Shown in pieces: positions 10,895 to 23,300 of a DNA stretch of 64,000 nt. Positions within the stretch are counted from its first letter, which is position 1; each line of letters starts with the position of its first letter. The notes beneath the pieces were generated by a model. It was not told the origin of the DNA. It saw only the letters and a program-made list of their open reading frames with translations, and ran no database searches. A program made the position numbers and the translations under genes. Source of the DNA: Branchiostoma lanceolatum (lineage: Eukaryota > Chordata > Leptocardii > Amphioxiformes > Branchiostomatidae); NCBI RefSeq assembly GCF_035083965.1, contig NC_089738.1:9512734-9576733 (forward strand), given 5' to 3'.

Positions 10895-13800
10895 CTAAAA
10901 AGAAGACGCAGTGACTCGCATCTTGCAAAAATGTGTCAAGAAGTTGGGAGACTTTCCTTTGGTGTAGTGAAGCATGCTATTTTGGTTGAGATCACAGTTT
11001 CTGAGATTTGGTACAAAATGTTGCATATTGCATTATGAGAAGGTTGCGTGAGCAACATATGACAGATGATGTTAACAAGGAACAAAATACAAAGCCAAAG
11101 GAATTCAATTTGCTGGTTCATGGATTAAAAAATATTCAAACTAGAAGATCAACATGAAAACAGATTCTGATGAGGTTTTAAAAGTCTTCAATTCATGGTC
11201 CAGTACGCTAAATTGCACACAGTCACTTTTAGGGAGAGAATATAGTCAGATCATGTGTGTGATTTTTCTGCCTAGTCCTTTGTTTTCAGCTTAAAGCTAT
11301 AGACCTCTTGCTAACACGGATACTTCAATCCAAACACAACAACCACCTCAGGAACAAAGACTAAAACAAGACAATCCCATGATACTAATACAGTACTGCA
11401 ATTTTGGTCAACTCTGTGAATGAATAAATTCATGTAACTTCCAATAGCCTCTGTCAGTATATAGGCCCCATTTTTCTTAAAGTTGGTTTTCTAACATTAT
11501 AAAGTTAAGCTTTGGCAAGAGGAGAATTAGGATGAAACCAAATGTGGCTACCGGTATGACTATTATAATTATCAATCATAATATTTATAGTCTATATATT
11601 CACTGAAAATGTGTGCGTGTATCCCCTTACAGTCTGGATATACCAATCTAGCATTACGTTCATTATTCTTCGAACCATTACAAAATGAAAATGTGACATA
11701 TCTTGTGCGCTGAGAAAACAGTGACTGTTATTGTAACATACTGATGCTGGTCACAAGCCAGTTCACGCATAGCTCAAGTAATCTACCACAGTTGAGTGGG
11801 TCACTTTAGCCTGTACACGCACTGCATGTATGCTAGATCTGATCACACAGCAGTGTTTAGATGGTCATGCCAAATAGAATACTGCCAGTGCCAAATAAGT
11901 GCCCAGACACTGTTGGGGGGTTTCCAGTATACCAGAGAGAAGTTGTAAAACTCTTGGGGTGTGATAATTTTCAAGTAAAAGCCTGAGTGGATTTTGGAAC
12001 GAGAGGTCGCACAGTGGAGATTAACCCTAACCGGAATCCAACCCTAACCCTATATCAAATCCTAACCTTAACCCTAACGAAATATTCATCTGACCGTGAA
12101 GGTCTCACAGATGTTCATGACCCTTCTCCTCAAGCCCTCCCTATCCTCCATAGATTTGGGCAAGCTTTCCAGGGACTAGCACGAATCCTCACACAGTTGA
12201 TGTATTACAAAACCCTAATGCTAACCCCAACCTAACATGACCCTAACCCCAACCTAACCCTAACCCCAACCTAACCCTAACCCAACCCTTAAACCACAGA
12301 GGCACAGTACCACAGTGGCGCAACACTGGGAGGTTGTAATTGGTACTGTAGGTCACTCGAACTATATCTGAGGTAATCTGAGATAACATTGGTCTTGTAG
12401 TTCACTAGCTGGGAAAGTATGCATATCAAAAAGTGAGTTACTTCAATGGGCCACATTCCTGTTTTTTCTTCAAGTGAAAATTTATATAGTTATATATAAA
12501 TCTTCATATTTTCTTTTTCAATCCATGAAAAAAACTTTGTATAGTACATGAGCCAAATAATTGTTTACATGGTCCTTTTATTAAATTGATGGGTATTGAG
12601 GTATGGCTGTTATATTTTAAAAGCCACTTTCAAATCATTAGGCTAAGAACACTCACTATATGTGAACACTACCATTCATTCAACAGATCCATTTAAAAAC
12701 AATGAATGGACAAAATATCCAAAAATATTGTACTTCTTGTACAATGCCCAAAAATTAGTGAGAGCAAAAGTGTAAAAGTTTGTATGAGGATTAAATCTGA
12801 TATGATTATTCTGGATAACTTTGTTTCTTTAAATACAACACTGTCTTGATTCTTTAAAATCTAACAATGACACATCAATACAAAAACAGAAGTGAGCAAT
12901 TCTTAAAATCCGCTAGAGTCTATGGCACAGTACTGGCAACTGTCATCCCACAACCTACGAAATTCACAGAATAATATTAGACTTAGTCTGACACATGTTT
13001 TTTTTTCACATTGAATTAAGGCATGGCATATGATTCTTGGAAATTCTGGCAGAGTTCCGAGAACTCCAATCAATTTGTTCAATTATCAACAGGCTAGACT
13101 AAGCAGATGTCATGTAAAGTTAACTCACTTTTAGGGAATATGGAAATTTATTGCAGCTTGTCTTATGTATAAAGACTGTTAGAAATGTACTTCATTCAAT
13201 TCTGTGACACCTTCAGACATCTTTCTCAGTGATAACTGTTACAAGTTATTGCTTTCTAGCATGGTACTACACTATTAGCAGTACATACATGTAGCTATAC
13301 ATCTGACATACATGTACACAAATATATAGCACTTATATGATTCTCATGATAGTGTTTATTGAAAAGCCCCAGACCCTATATACGCTTAAAATGTATTGCT
13401 GGCTGCATGGCTTTACTTTTATAAGAGGCACTTACATATACGTTTAGATTTATGTCCTATTTATCAAAATTCACAGTGATTTTTCATGTATATACTACAT
13501 GTATGTTAATGTATTTCATAAATCTGACATTTCCAAAAATCAACAACCTTCACAAAAAATATTTCATCATTCATTATGCATCTTGGGTCTTTTTTTCATA
13601 ATTTATCATTACTTTGGCACAGGGGTCAACCCATCTTAGCAATAATATTTTTTTTCCAGTATGCAAAATCTGAGAGTTTTTTTGTCTCACCTGATAAATT
13701 TAATATGTTCCAAACCATAACCCCTCCTATGATCCCATAATCTAATACACATTAAAATATAAATTTCAACCAATGTTCATTCAAGCAGCTATCCCTACAT

Positions 13801-14070
13801 TATGACTTTCCACAAATTTCTTTTTGATATTGTAAAATAATTCACCGATGCATACATGTATAATAATTATACTTTTGTCTAGCACCTGTGACTTGTTCTG
13901 TCATTCAATGGAATCTAGTTGCCACTGATTCACCAAAATCATGGTCATTTTGGAGGAAATCCTGGATTGTATTTTGTTAGCAGTAGCATGCAGCAAATCA
14001 TGTTACGAGTCCTGTAATAGCTATGAGAAGGGTGGGTAGTTAAGTGCTGTGAATGGCACAACTGATTAAA
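10895..14070. other. No confident gene; telomere-like repeats and AT-rich DNA
   Basis: Apart from the telomere-like tract, this stretch is AT-rich with no convincing exon. It may hold introns of the minus-strand gene ending at 10,693, and the 3' UTR of MPI just below 14,071. Confidence 0.4.
11990..12290. repeat. Interstitial telomere-like (CCCTAA)n tract interrupted by a LINE-like fragment
   Basis: AACCCTAACC-type repeats occur at 12,010-12,080 and again at about 12,205-12,290, many as perfect or near CCCTAA units. The intervening 12,090-12,200 segment reads on the minus strand as SMEDREGLRRRVMNIC, with SPWKA in a neighbouring frame. This resembles the extreme C-terminus of a decayed non-LTR reverse transcriptase. 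Confidence 0.6.
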
Positions 14071-17000
14071 TCATTCTAGCGGACAAAAAGCTCGGAACAT
14101 GAGCATGCCTTTAGACCTACAGGCGATGTTGACGCTCTGGTTGGCGGAGACGAACACCACACTCCCGCGGGAGAACTTGACCTTGTGTTCGGCGACCGAT
14201 GGAGTGGTGCCCTCCCCCTCCCCTTCTACGGTCAGCACGATACTGGCACTGTCCACCGCTTCAAGGGTGTATGTACAGGGCTGGGCACAGTCAGAGGGAA
14301 TCTGGGAGAACAGCATGACAAAACATGGCAATCAGAGACAGCAGACTTCACCCTCTTAACCACTTTGCTTTGCAACCCTTCCAAGATATACTTTTAGGCT
14401 AGCCCGAGGTGTCGCCAAAAATAACAGCATTAGCAATGTACGACAACACAGCATTGAGTATTGGTAATCACACTAACACAAGTGTAAACAAGTTCCATTG
14501 CAGTACTGTAGGAAGCGGCTACGATGCCCATTCTCGAACTTGACCTTTGTCTCCCCTACACCTACGCACCTACCAAATATCACAAAAATTCATCCGGATC
14601 CACATCTTCTCGAGTTATGCTGCTTACATTTATGAAGATTAGACATTCAGGTAGTAAGATAAGCCAAAAATAGTTACTCAAGCAACTGGATAAAACGTCT
14701 GACTGTTTCAAAATCTTATCCAGTTGCCTAAGTGACTATTTTTGGCTTATGCAGTGCTTACACTCCGCCATAGCAAAACCGAAAAAATAATCTTCTGGTA
14801 AAGAAAAAAGTCAGACAAACACATATTACTGTAAATCTTGGAATCTTTGCGGTGGTTTTATTTTCACGTTTTTCGCAGAGACCTCTTCACCTTGAATTGA
14901 TGACTCCCTGAATATGTCTCCCAGCTGCATGACTATTGACAGTATATTGTACGACAAAATTGTTTTGAACACAAATTCTAAACACCTGGAAAACCTACTG
15001 CAAAAAAAGACATTGCAAAAGCACATGAATTTACAGTACCTGTATCTTAGCGACAGCAAAGTCAGGCACAGGTGGGTTGTATATGGAGACTGAGGAGTCT
15101 GTGGGGTGTTTCTGGCACTGGAAGATCTGCTGCAGTGGGCTGCTGGGGACGTACTCTAACATGTCGCACAGGGTGGAGACATCGATGTACTTCGGTGTGA
15201 GTCCCGCTCTCACCACGTTGTCTGAACATGCCATACATTCCATGCAATCTGAAAACACAACATAAAAGTTAAATCAAAAAGCAAGAGTTCTAAGAACAAT
15301 CCATTATGTGAGATTATTTTGAATATAACTTGAAATGAACAAAAAGCCATTTCTTTTAAATTCCTTCAAAACTCTAACCGACATCTTGCCGCATGTACAA
15401 GAGTTCAATTTTTGGATTTCTAAAATCTTTGACAGTTGTCATACCGTCATGGGCTACTAGGTGGCGCAACTGAAAAGGGAACAAGTCAAAGACAATGCAA
15501 CATTTAAAACATAATGTTCTTGTGTTTTAAAGAAAACAATTCTCCAGATATACCAACCCTTGTCAATGAATTTATCTGACTTCTCTTTGAAGCTGTAGTG
15601 CTATTGAAACCTGCTAGGTGGCACAACTGCAATGGACAACAACTAGTAGTCCTGCACATGTTCAGTTTTAACTCACCTCCTGACAGATATGCATGTGGCT
15701 TGTTTGGGCCCAGGAACATGGCTTCTCCGGGCTGCAGTCTCATGTGGTTGAGGAAGAAGATGACAAAACAGCCCACATCTCCAGGGAACTGGGAGTGGAG
15801 CCGCTGGAACAGCTCCTTACTACTGTCAGACATGGCAACATCACCTGCAGTAACATAGTACTAGTAGTATGAAGGACTCAGATATATATATTATGTATTA
15901 TCCTGACTAAATCACGCTTGTAGTGCTATAGGCCTTCAACAGATCAGGCCCCTAGCTAGAGAAGGCCTAATCAGGCCCTCACAGTGAGAGATTGAGTAAC
16001 ACAGGCAAAGATACATGTATGTAGTACAATGCTTAACACTAAGGTATATACACAGATCAAATTTTCAATGACTACTGTCGCCTTCTTCAGGGTCAGTAAT
16101 GACCAATCACTTCTGAACGTAAATTCGCAAGAGTTATAAACACATGACCTTATTGACATGTTCGGAAGTGATTAGTCATTACTGATCCTGAAGAAAGCAA
16201 CAGTATTTATTGATGAAAATGTATATCCAAGGACATTATATATTACTTGAAGAAAGTTTAGCATTGTAGGATGAAAACTACCAACATAGATGAGCTTCCA
16301 TGATACATGTTTGTATATGATTAATTCTCATCAAATATGGAATGTAAGGTCCTGATTTGCATGATTCATGATCATGACCATAACATTTAGTGGTCTCCTC
16401 TACCTGAATTACATACAATGTATATCATAACATAAGTATGAAAGATAGATCCTTTGACAGAAAATGATAATCTGATTCAGTGATTATGCAAATGAACATT
16501 AATTTGCATAAAGGCTGAAGAAAACCTTGATCCAGTGCTGTCTAACCTTGTTTGGCAAGCCTGTCTAGAAGTGAAGCCAGCTGTTTGGCTACTGTGTCCT
16601 TGTTGCAGGTCATGAGGGCAGTGAAACACCTCTGCATGGCCTGAGACACCTGGTCTGGCTGGCCGGAGGACTGGGCGGTCATCAGGACCTCTGCCGCCTC
16701 CAAACCTACAACAGCCTGGAACTCTGCAACACCTATAAGGAACAGTCACAATTATAGGTGGTTAGATATCAAGGTACTAAGTAATAAGACACGCAAGGTA
16801 ACAGTTACTCAAGCAACTGGATAGATTTGGAAACGGTCAGACGTTTCAGGTAGCATCCACTACATGATTATGTCATTGACAGGTCACGATCATTAGGTGT
16901 TTAAAAATTTGTTTTTTCCTACAAGTTGTAGGGTAGAACTTCACCAAGCATAGCCGAACCTGTACAAGTGATCACCTCTACATAAGGACACCTGGCCAAT

Positions 17001-19850
17001 GAACTATTATTTGGTGGTCGCTGACATAATTTTCCCCATTGATTTAAGTGTTAAGAATCGTGTCCACAAAGACCAGATCTTATAGGTGGACCTAAGAGGT
17101 CTTAGTGGTAGAAGAAACTTCATTGAATACACATACTGTGTAGCATTAAATAATGCTTAGAGTTAGATATACAAGGTTAGCAATTACAGAGCATTCAGTG
17201 TATTATAGTAGACTCTACCAGTCTCCACGGGTTGCTGGGAAAATAGTAGAAATTGGCCAAATAAAGTCAACTGCATGGTGGGAGTCGGCTATGGAGATAC
17301 ATGTAATGTTTGACCTTATCTCCATAGCCGACTCCCTTCATGCAGTTGACTTTATTTGGCCAATTTCTAGTATTTTCCCAGCGACCCGTGGAGACTGGTA
17401 GAGTCTAGCATTATAGCCAGACTTGTACATGTAACATTACATGTACAATGCCTTAGTACTAGTAGTAATAAAAAAGTAATGTTGGTACCTTTTAGGAATC
17501 CCACAATTTCTTCCAGTGGTCTGAACCCACAGAGACCTTCGAAGGGAGTGAGGGCAATGGCCATCTCAGGCTTGTGGTTAGGGTCGGGGTACTTGTCAGG
17601 ACGAGCCGCATGCAGTTCTTCAGCATGTTGCTAGGAGGAGTAGGAAAATGGGAAATTCAGAACAACAAATGCTGGAACAGAGACATCAAAGATGGCAAAC
17701 TTTAATTCATAGCTTTGTTCTTATTGCGCTGGGATCCTACGCTACTAGCAGTGCAACACAGAAATATAGCATTATCAGTGCTGCTGACAATGTATGGCAA
17801 TGCTGTTTTGTATATATTGTGAACCACACACACACACAAATGAACACATACATTAACACAAACAAACACAGACATAAACACACACAGACACTCAAACACA
17901 AACTCACTATACATTCAGACACACACACACACACACAAACTCACTCCACATTCAGACACACACACACACACACTTACACACATACATTATGATTAACACA
18001 AATACACACAGACATTAACACAAAAACACACAGACACTCACACACAAACTCACTCTACATTCACACACGCACACACACACAAAGACACACACAGACACAT
18101 ACACACACACACACACACATACAAATTAACACAGACACATTCACACACACACTAACCTTAGCTGGGTGGGCCTGTATAGACAATGATGAGTTGACTGACA
18201 GAACCTTGAACAGAAAGGGCAGCTGCTTATCAAACTTATGCAGCACCTTCTCCCCCAGTGCAGTAGGGTTGTCCTGTACCCACTGAGCCAGGGATGTGTC
18301 AGGCATGCCGGGGGACACTATGGTACTGGGACCCTTAGGGTGGGTCCCCATCCATAACTGCAAGATAAAAAGAACATTGAAGGATCATCTAAGATTCTTA
18401 TTCTAGAAAGTCACAGGAGGGTAACTAGAATCAGTTAGAATGCTTTTGCTGTGATGGTAGGGCTCATTAATGATTCAAAAGAATGAATATGGTCATCATA
18501 GTAAATTAGTATCATGTAGTAACAGAGAAGGTTGAAAATATAACTTAGATGACTTTATATACTTTTGCATTTTTACATCTTGGAAAGCAAGGTTTCAAAA
18601 GTTGACAAAAAGAAGAAAAGCAAGACTGAATTTTCTTTGTTCTTACTCCAACTTAGTAAAGTAGATTACTGTTAATCTTGAAATATCAATGGTATTACAG
18701 AGTTTCATTCTCCACTTTGAACTCATGATCTCTGATCTTGTCCTCAAACAGAAATCTGTATTTCCATTATGTTGCCACTATAAGCGCTTTCACACATTGG
18801 AGCACGCATGTGCACTGCAAATTCAGACAATGGTCGAGTTGATAGAACTGTTAACAAGCCAGGGGCCTTCACCTTTGACACTGCACATGAATACTTGAAT
18901 GTGTGAAAACGCTTATTGTTTCTGCGCTTATTGTAACTGAAATATACCATGAGCTCTTTACTTTTGCTGCATCACAAAATTCAGGGGGGGGGGGGAACTT
19001 TGAATGAATTTACACTGCAGATATGACTGACCTCTGCATATGTGGCGTTGTTGTTGACAACAAAGTTGGGGTCGCTGCTGGCACTCAACTTAGCCACCTC
19101 GCTGTCAGACCCCACCTTCCCCCAGGCATACTGCTGCACTGCACACTTCAATGGAAACACTAAGGGGGAGGGGGTATATCAGTATCATTCAAGGCAACCT
19201 GCTTGTTCAAGGTTAATGTTAGCATAGTGGTTATTACAAAAGTACCAGTAGTCCTGAGTCTTGCTTTCCTATAATAGTATATCAGTTCTTAGAAACATTT
19301 CACTGTACAAATATCTTTTCAAAATGATTGGGGAGCATGAAAATTATAAGAAAATAGCATTGTTTCTCCTTCCAACTGTAGAAAAGAGGGCTAAACACAA
19401 GATGGTTGGGATAGGTCCATAGACATAGTTATTGAGCTAAACAAAACTTTTTAAACTTTTAATTTTTATTTATGGAAAAGTCGTGAAAACGGACATCCAC
19501 CCAAACATTTTAAAACTTCAATCACATCGTATCCATATTTAACTTTTAGTTCAGCTCAAGAATCTAAACAGATCATCTTTAGCTGACCTTGAGCTTTGCT
19601 CGCTGACTACTTTCCAAAGGTCGAATCAATCAACACGACGTGCGAGTTTCCATGATGTCCACGCCCCCCTCCCCACAAGTGCTCCTAAACTTTGTAGATA
19701 TGGCTAGCTCTAGTCTATCGTAGGTCTTGTTTCTTTTGTCTGTTTAAAACTTTCATTCAGTTACGACATTCCCACTTTTACAATGACGTAGAAAATTGAG
19801 GAAGAGAAGTGCAGTAAGAGAAACAAAACCTCACCAAGAGCACTCGACAT
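14071..19850 (-). CDS. MPI: Mannose-6-phosphate isomerase (complete, 8 exons)
   Basis: Exons in transcript order: 19,850-19,835; 19,159-19,032; 18,357-18,157; 17,630-17,489; 16,732-16,547; 15,844-15,677; 15,248-15,040; 14,301-14,071. All have GT-AG borders and the joined frame is 426 codons plus stop, against 423 residues in human MPI from memory. The enzyme is a cytosolic zinc type I isomerase interconverting fructose-6-phosphate and mannose-6-phosphate, feeding GDP-mannose and N-glycan synthesis. Family motifs are present: [68 protein letters not shown] and [12 protein letters not shown]. Zinc ligands fall at Q110, H112, E137 and H275, and the catalytic Arg lies in VRAGLTPK. The first coding exon is only 16 nt (MSSAL). 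It is divergent from ENOX, with starts 482 bp apart. Confidence 0.97.
14654..14757. repeat. Foldback repeat in MPI intron 7
   Basis: AGCCAAAAATAGTTACTCAA with CAACTGGATAA is mirrored by TTATCCAGTTG...TATTTTTGGCTTAT. The word AGTTACTCAAGCAACTGGATA recurs at 16,805 and in diverged form near 5,860, so this is one member of a dispersed family. Confidence 0.65.
16074..16207. repeat. Foldback repeat in MPI intron 5
   Basis: The left arm (ACTGTCGCCTTCTTCAGGGT...GACCAATCACTTC) pairs with the right arm (GAAGTGATTAGTC...ATCCTGAAGAAAGCAACAGT). It lies between MPI exons 5 and 6, has no coding content and resembles a degraded MITE. Confidence 0.6.
17209..17407. repeat. 199-bp foldback with ~83-bp arms in MPI intron 4
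   Basis: TAGACTCTACCAGTCTCCAC at the left is matched by its complement GTGGAGACTGGTAGAGTCTA at the right, and the pairing continues with few mismatches for over 80 bp around a short loop. High arm identity suggests recent insertion. It sits between MPI exons 4 and 5. Confidence 0.8.
17825..18156. repeat. (CA)n-rich microsatellite abutting MPI exon 3 donor
   Basis: Imperfect CA repeats are interspersed with CACTCA, GACATT and TACA words. On the transcribed (minus) strand it becomes a UG-rich run that begins immediately after the exon 3 donor GTTAGTGTGTGTG. Confidence 0.9.
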
Positions 19851-20332
19851 TTTTTCTGTCCCGCCGTATTTTTGAACTTTGACCGGGTAAGTCTATTTTT
19901 ACAAAGGGGGCAGAAACTGTTGATTTAAAACCATTACCATACTCCGATAATACCAATGAAAATGGATGTAAAAGCTGTGGTATATTAATAATTTTTATAC
20001 TTTTTGTTGTATCTTTCTAGTAGAATCTTATAAATTTCAACGTTAATCAGCAAAATTATAATCCTCGTTGTCGACACCCTCGGTCAGAATATAACAACCC
20101 ATGTTCCCATTACGCCTTGCAAAAGTGGAACCATCGTGTGAAGACATCTCTTCTGTCGTTTGGCGACAAAGTTTGCGTTTATTTGAGCTCGTAAATCGCT
20201 ATGCAATGCTTTAACCGATAGATAAACTACGTACTGTACACTTTCTTACCAACATTCCGCTTTTCTGAGGAAAGTGAAGAGTTATTTCGCTGAGGAAAGT
20301 TGGGAAAGTGTCGTCTGATTTGTGAGAAGAAG
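19851..20332. promoter_or_regulatory. Shared (bidirectional) promoter of MPI and ENOX
   Basis: The two start codons are 482 bp apart on opposite strands, with no repeat or other gene between them. The ENOX start lies inside AAGATGGCGGC, which matches the YY1 core motif often found at housekeeping start sites. No TATA box is evident. Bidirectional activity is inferred from spacing only. Confidence 0.6.
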
Positions 20333-23300
20333 ATGGCGGCCCCTCCTCCCATGGCGCCGTTCAACATGAACCAGGTTCAGTTCAGACCGCCTATGGACAA
20401 CATGGGGAACGTACCCATCCAAAACGTAGGGATGGGGCCAGGTAATGACTTTTAGCTGTGTTATAGAAGGTTTCTTACTGGTGCATTTTCATTCTTTTGA
20501 TAGACACCGCAGGCTTGGAAAAATAATTATTTCAGCCTCTGGATCTCTTTGTTTGAACATGTTCCATACTGAACCAATTACTAGTATACTAGGTCATGCA
20601 TGGGTAGTATACATCAATCAATAACACCCTAGTACCATTGGGTTTCCTGCAAAAATAAGCAACTCTAATGGCTGCAAATTTAATAAAGAAACTTTCTGGA
20701 GATGATATGCAAAATCTATTGCAACCATACTTGTTCTTCATCATGATCAGTCCATAAAAAAATGTCCCCCAAAATTATCTGACAGGCAATTATAACAGCA
20801 AGGAGTTTTGAATTATCAGACTAAACAGCAACTATCCACAAGAAGCCCTTTTGCTCGGACGAGGAAACCATGCCTACCCTAGCCTATCAGTACAGTCTGT
20901 AATACATACACCTTTCACCTAGAAAAGAAACGTGGCTCAAGAGCAAATCCTTTTTGTATCAGGTCAGAATGATTAAAGGGAATTTATGGTCGACTGAAAT
21001 AAACGCATCTGGACCAAGTTTTACAAATTTGAATCAGACTCTTTTAGAGTGCACGTTTCGAGTAATTCTGGATGAAGACCTGTACAATGTACTCTGAAGG
21101 ACCATAAGTCCAAATGCTGTGAGAAATAAGAAGTGAAGTTTGCAACACCAGTTTCGGAATTTTACACCACAGTGTTTTACTTTTACAAATTACAGCACCT
21201 TTAAATATACTAATCTGGGTATGGATAATTATCAAGCCAGCAAAATTGCAGGTTTCTACCTTTTCCACCAGCAATTTTGGGTTGGTATTTGCATGTAAAT
21301 TATACTTGGAAGTATGTAATTTACACCCTGAGACATTTTGATTGAAAAAATATTATCCCGGTGACAGAACAAAATTTTTAACCTATGATGCAATCCATCA
21401 AGGGCTGAAAAATTGCTGAGATGATTTTTTGTGTAGATGAATGATGTATGTGACATACCCCAACCTCATGGCACAAGAGGTAATGCAACCCAGCTGCTTG
21501 GCCACCTTGATCAGATTCCATAGATCTGTGGGCTGGAGTTTGATCCTAGGTCAGCCCCAACTCAGACATGTTGTAAGGGATTACATTGATCATTTTGGAT
21601 AGTGATATGAATGAAGCCTGTGCCCATGTGTATGAAGGAACGCCAGTCATATCCCTCAAGCATCAAATCTCTGAGTCTTAACATCAAAGGACCCAACACA
21701 CTTATCAAGAAGAGTAGGGGCGACCCGGCAGGGTGCAAAATACTTTGACACTGACTTTTTGTGAGCTTCCAGGGCGCCTCTGATTGAGATCTTTGGCTCA
21801 AAATACAAGCTTGCACACAGCGCTACCTGGCTTTTGAATTAACTTGCGCCAACCGAAATATTGTTGCGCTGCGCAACGCGCAACCGGGTATTTTGCAGCC
21901 TTCCAGGTCTGGTGAGCTGTAGCAAAGCCTCATAGCTACTAGTAAGGAAAAAGCAACATGCTTCGTTCTCGTCTTTTTTTTTAATGTGTTATAGTACATG
22001 TACGTTTATACCTATCATATCACTCTCAACCAAAGCTATACATCTACTAGTACATGTAACGACATGTATATGTTGGTTACACACATGCAGAAGATCTGAA
22101 ACATGAGACATGAAGTGATCATGATGTACCTTTTGGTATCTCTGTTCTTTACTTAGATCCAGCCCACAACAATGAACCCCTACAATTCAACAGCAGCAAA
22201 GGTAAACCTCCCCAACCCTCCACCTCACCACCCATGGAGGATAGAGATCTCAGGCCACAGAAGAAAGGGAAGAAAGGCAATGGACAACTGGGAAACATGG
22301 TGCCAGTACAGGGGGGAGGTAGGTTAATTTTCCCCACTTTGTACAGGTTTTGTGAATAGTACTATGAAATGATAGAAGTTATCTGATTTATCAGCCCCAT
22401 GACATGTACATATATCACTAATCTCAGTTAGAGCGCTTTTCAGTTTAACTGTTACATGTATATTGTGATTTGTTTCTGCTACAAACTACAAAGATGGTGG
22501 AACTGCAATTGTATACATTACTAGTATACGTACATGGTATTCACACTGACATAGCCACTGTCACCAGTTGTATACATGTCCTAGTAGCTACATTTACATT
22601 TTACATACAGATTTTGATATTTTTGCAGTGGTTTGTTTTCGCGGTGACAGCGATTTTGTGTTTTTGATGTATTTCAACTGTGCTACACTATTATTTCAAC
22701 CGAGAAGTCAAAACAATGCAAAAAAAATCCTTTCCCCGCCTACCATGGAATTAATTCCCTGCAAAAATAAATGAATGTACAGTATCAAAGATTTTAAGCT
22801 ACATGTAACATACATTTGTAGATTTGCATCAAATCTGCATCTGACTCTCTTATGCATTTTTTTCTGGTACACAGAGATGATGGGAACAGTTGGCCAACTG
22901 GACCCAAACCAACTGAACATCAGTATGATGGGACAGGGCATGTTAGGAGACTGGAACCAGACTGCTTGGGGCATGGGCATGTTGTCTAGCCCTACATCAG
23001 GGGGACCTGGTGGGAACATGGGGCAGGCTGGCATGGACCCAAACATCATGACTGAGGTTTGTTTGCACTGATTTTAACCCACTATTTACTAAGGTTGCCT
23101 CCAGTAATTAAATTTGTATCAGTAAATAAACAGTAAGGAAAGGGTTATAAGTTTTTTGCAATATCTTGATGTTTTTACTTCATTACTACCGGTAGTACAA
23201 CATATCTAAAGTCCTAGCAACTATGTCGTGAAACTTGCAAATGCTTCTTCGTTTCATACTGGTTTTATCACAAATGGACCAGATACATGTACTCCAATAT

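Noticed and set aside
14099-14397. Plus-strand ORFs across 14.1-14.4 kb and 15.0-15.9 kb
   Set aside because: They lie antisense to MPI exons 6 to 8 and have no family resemblance.
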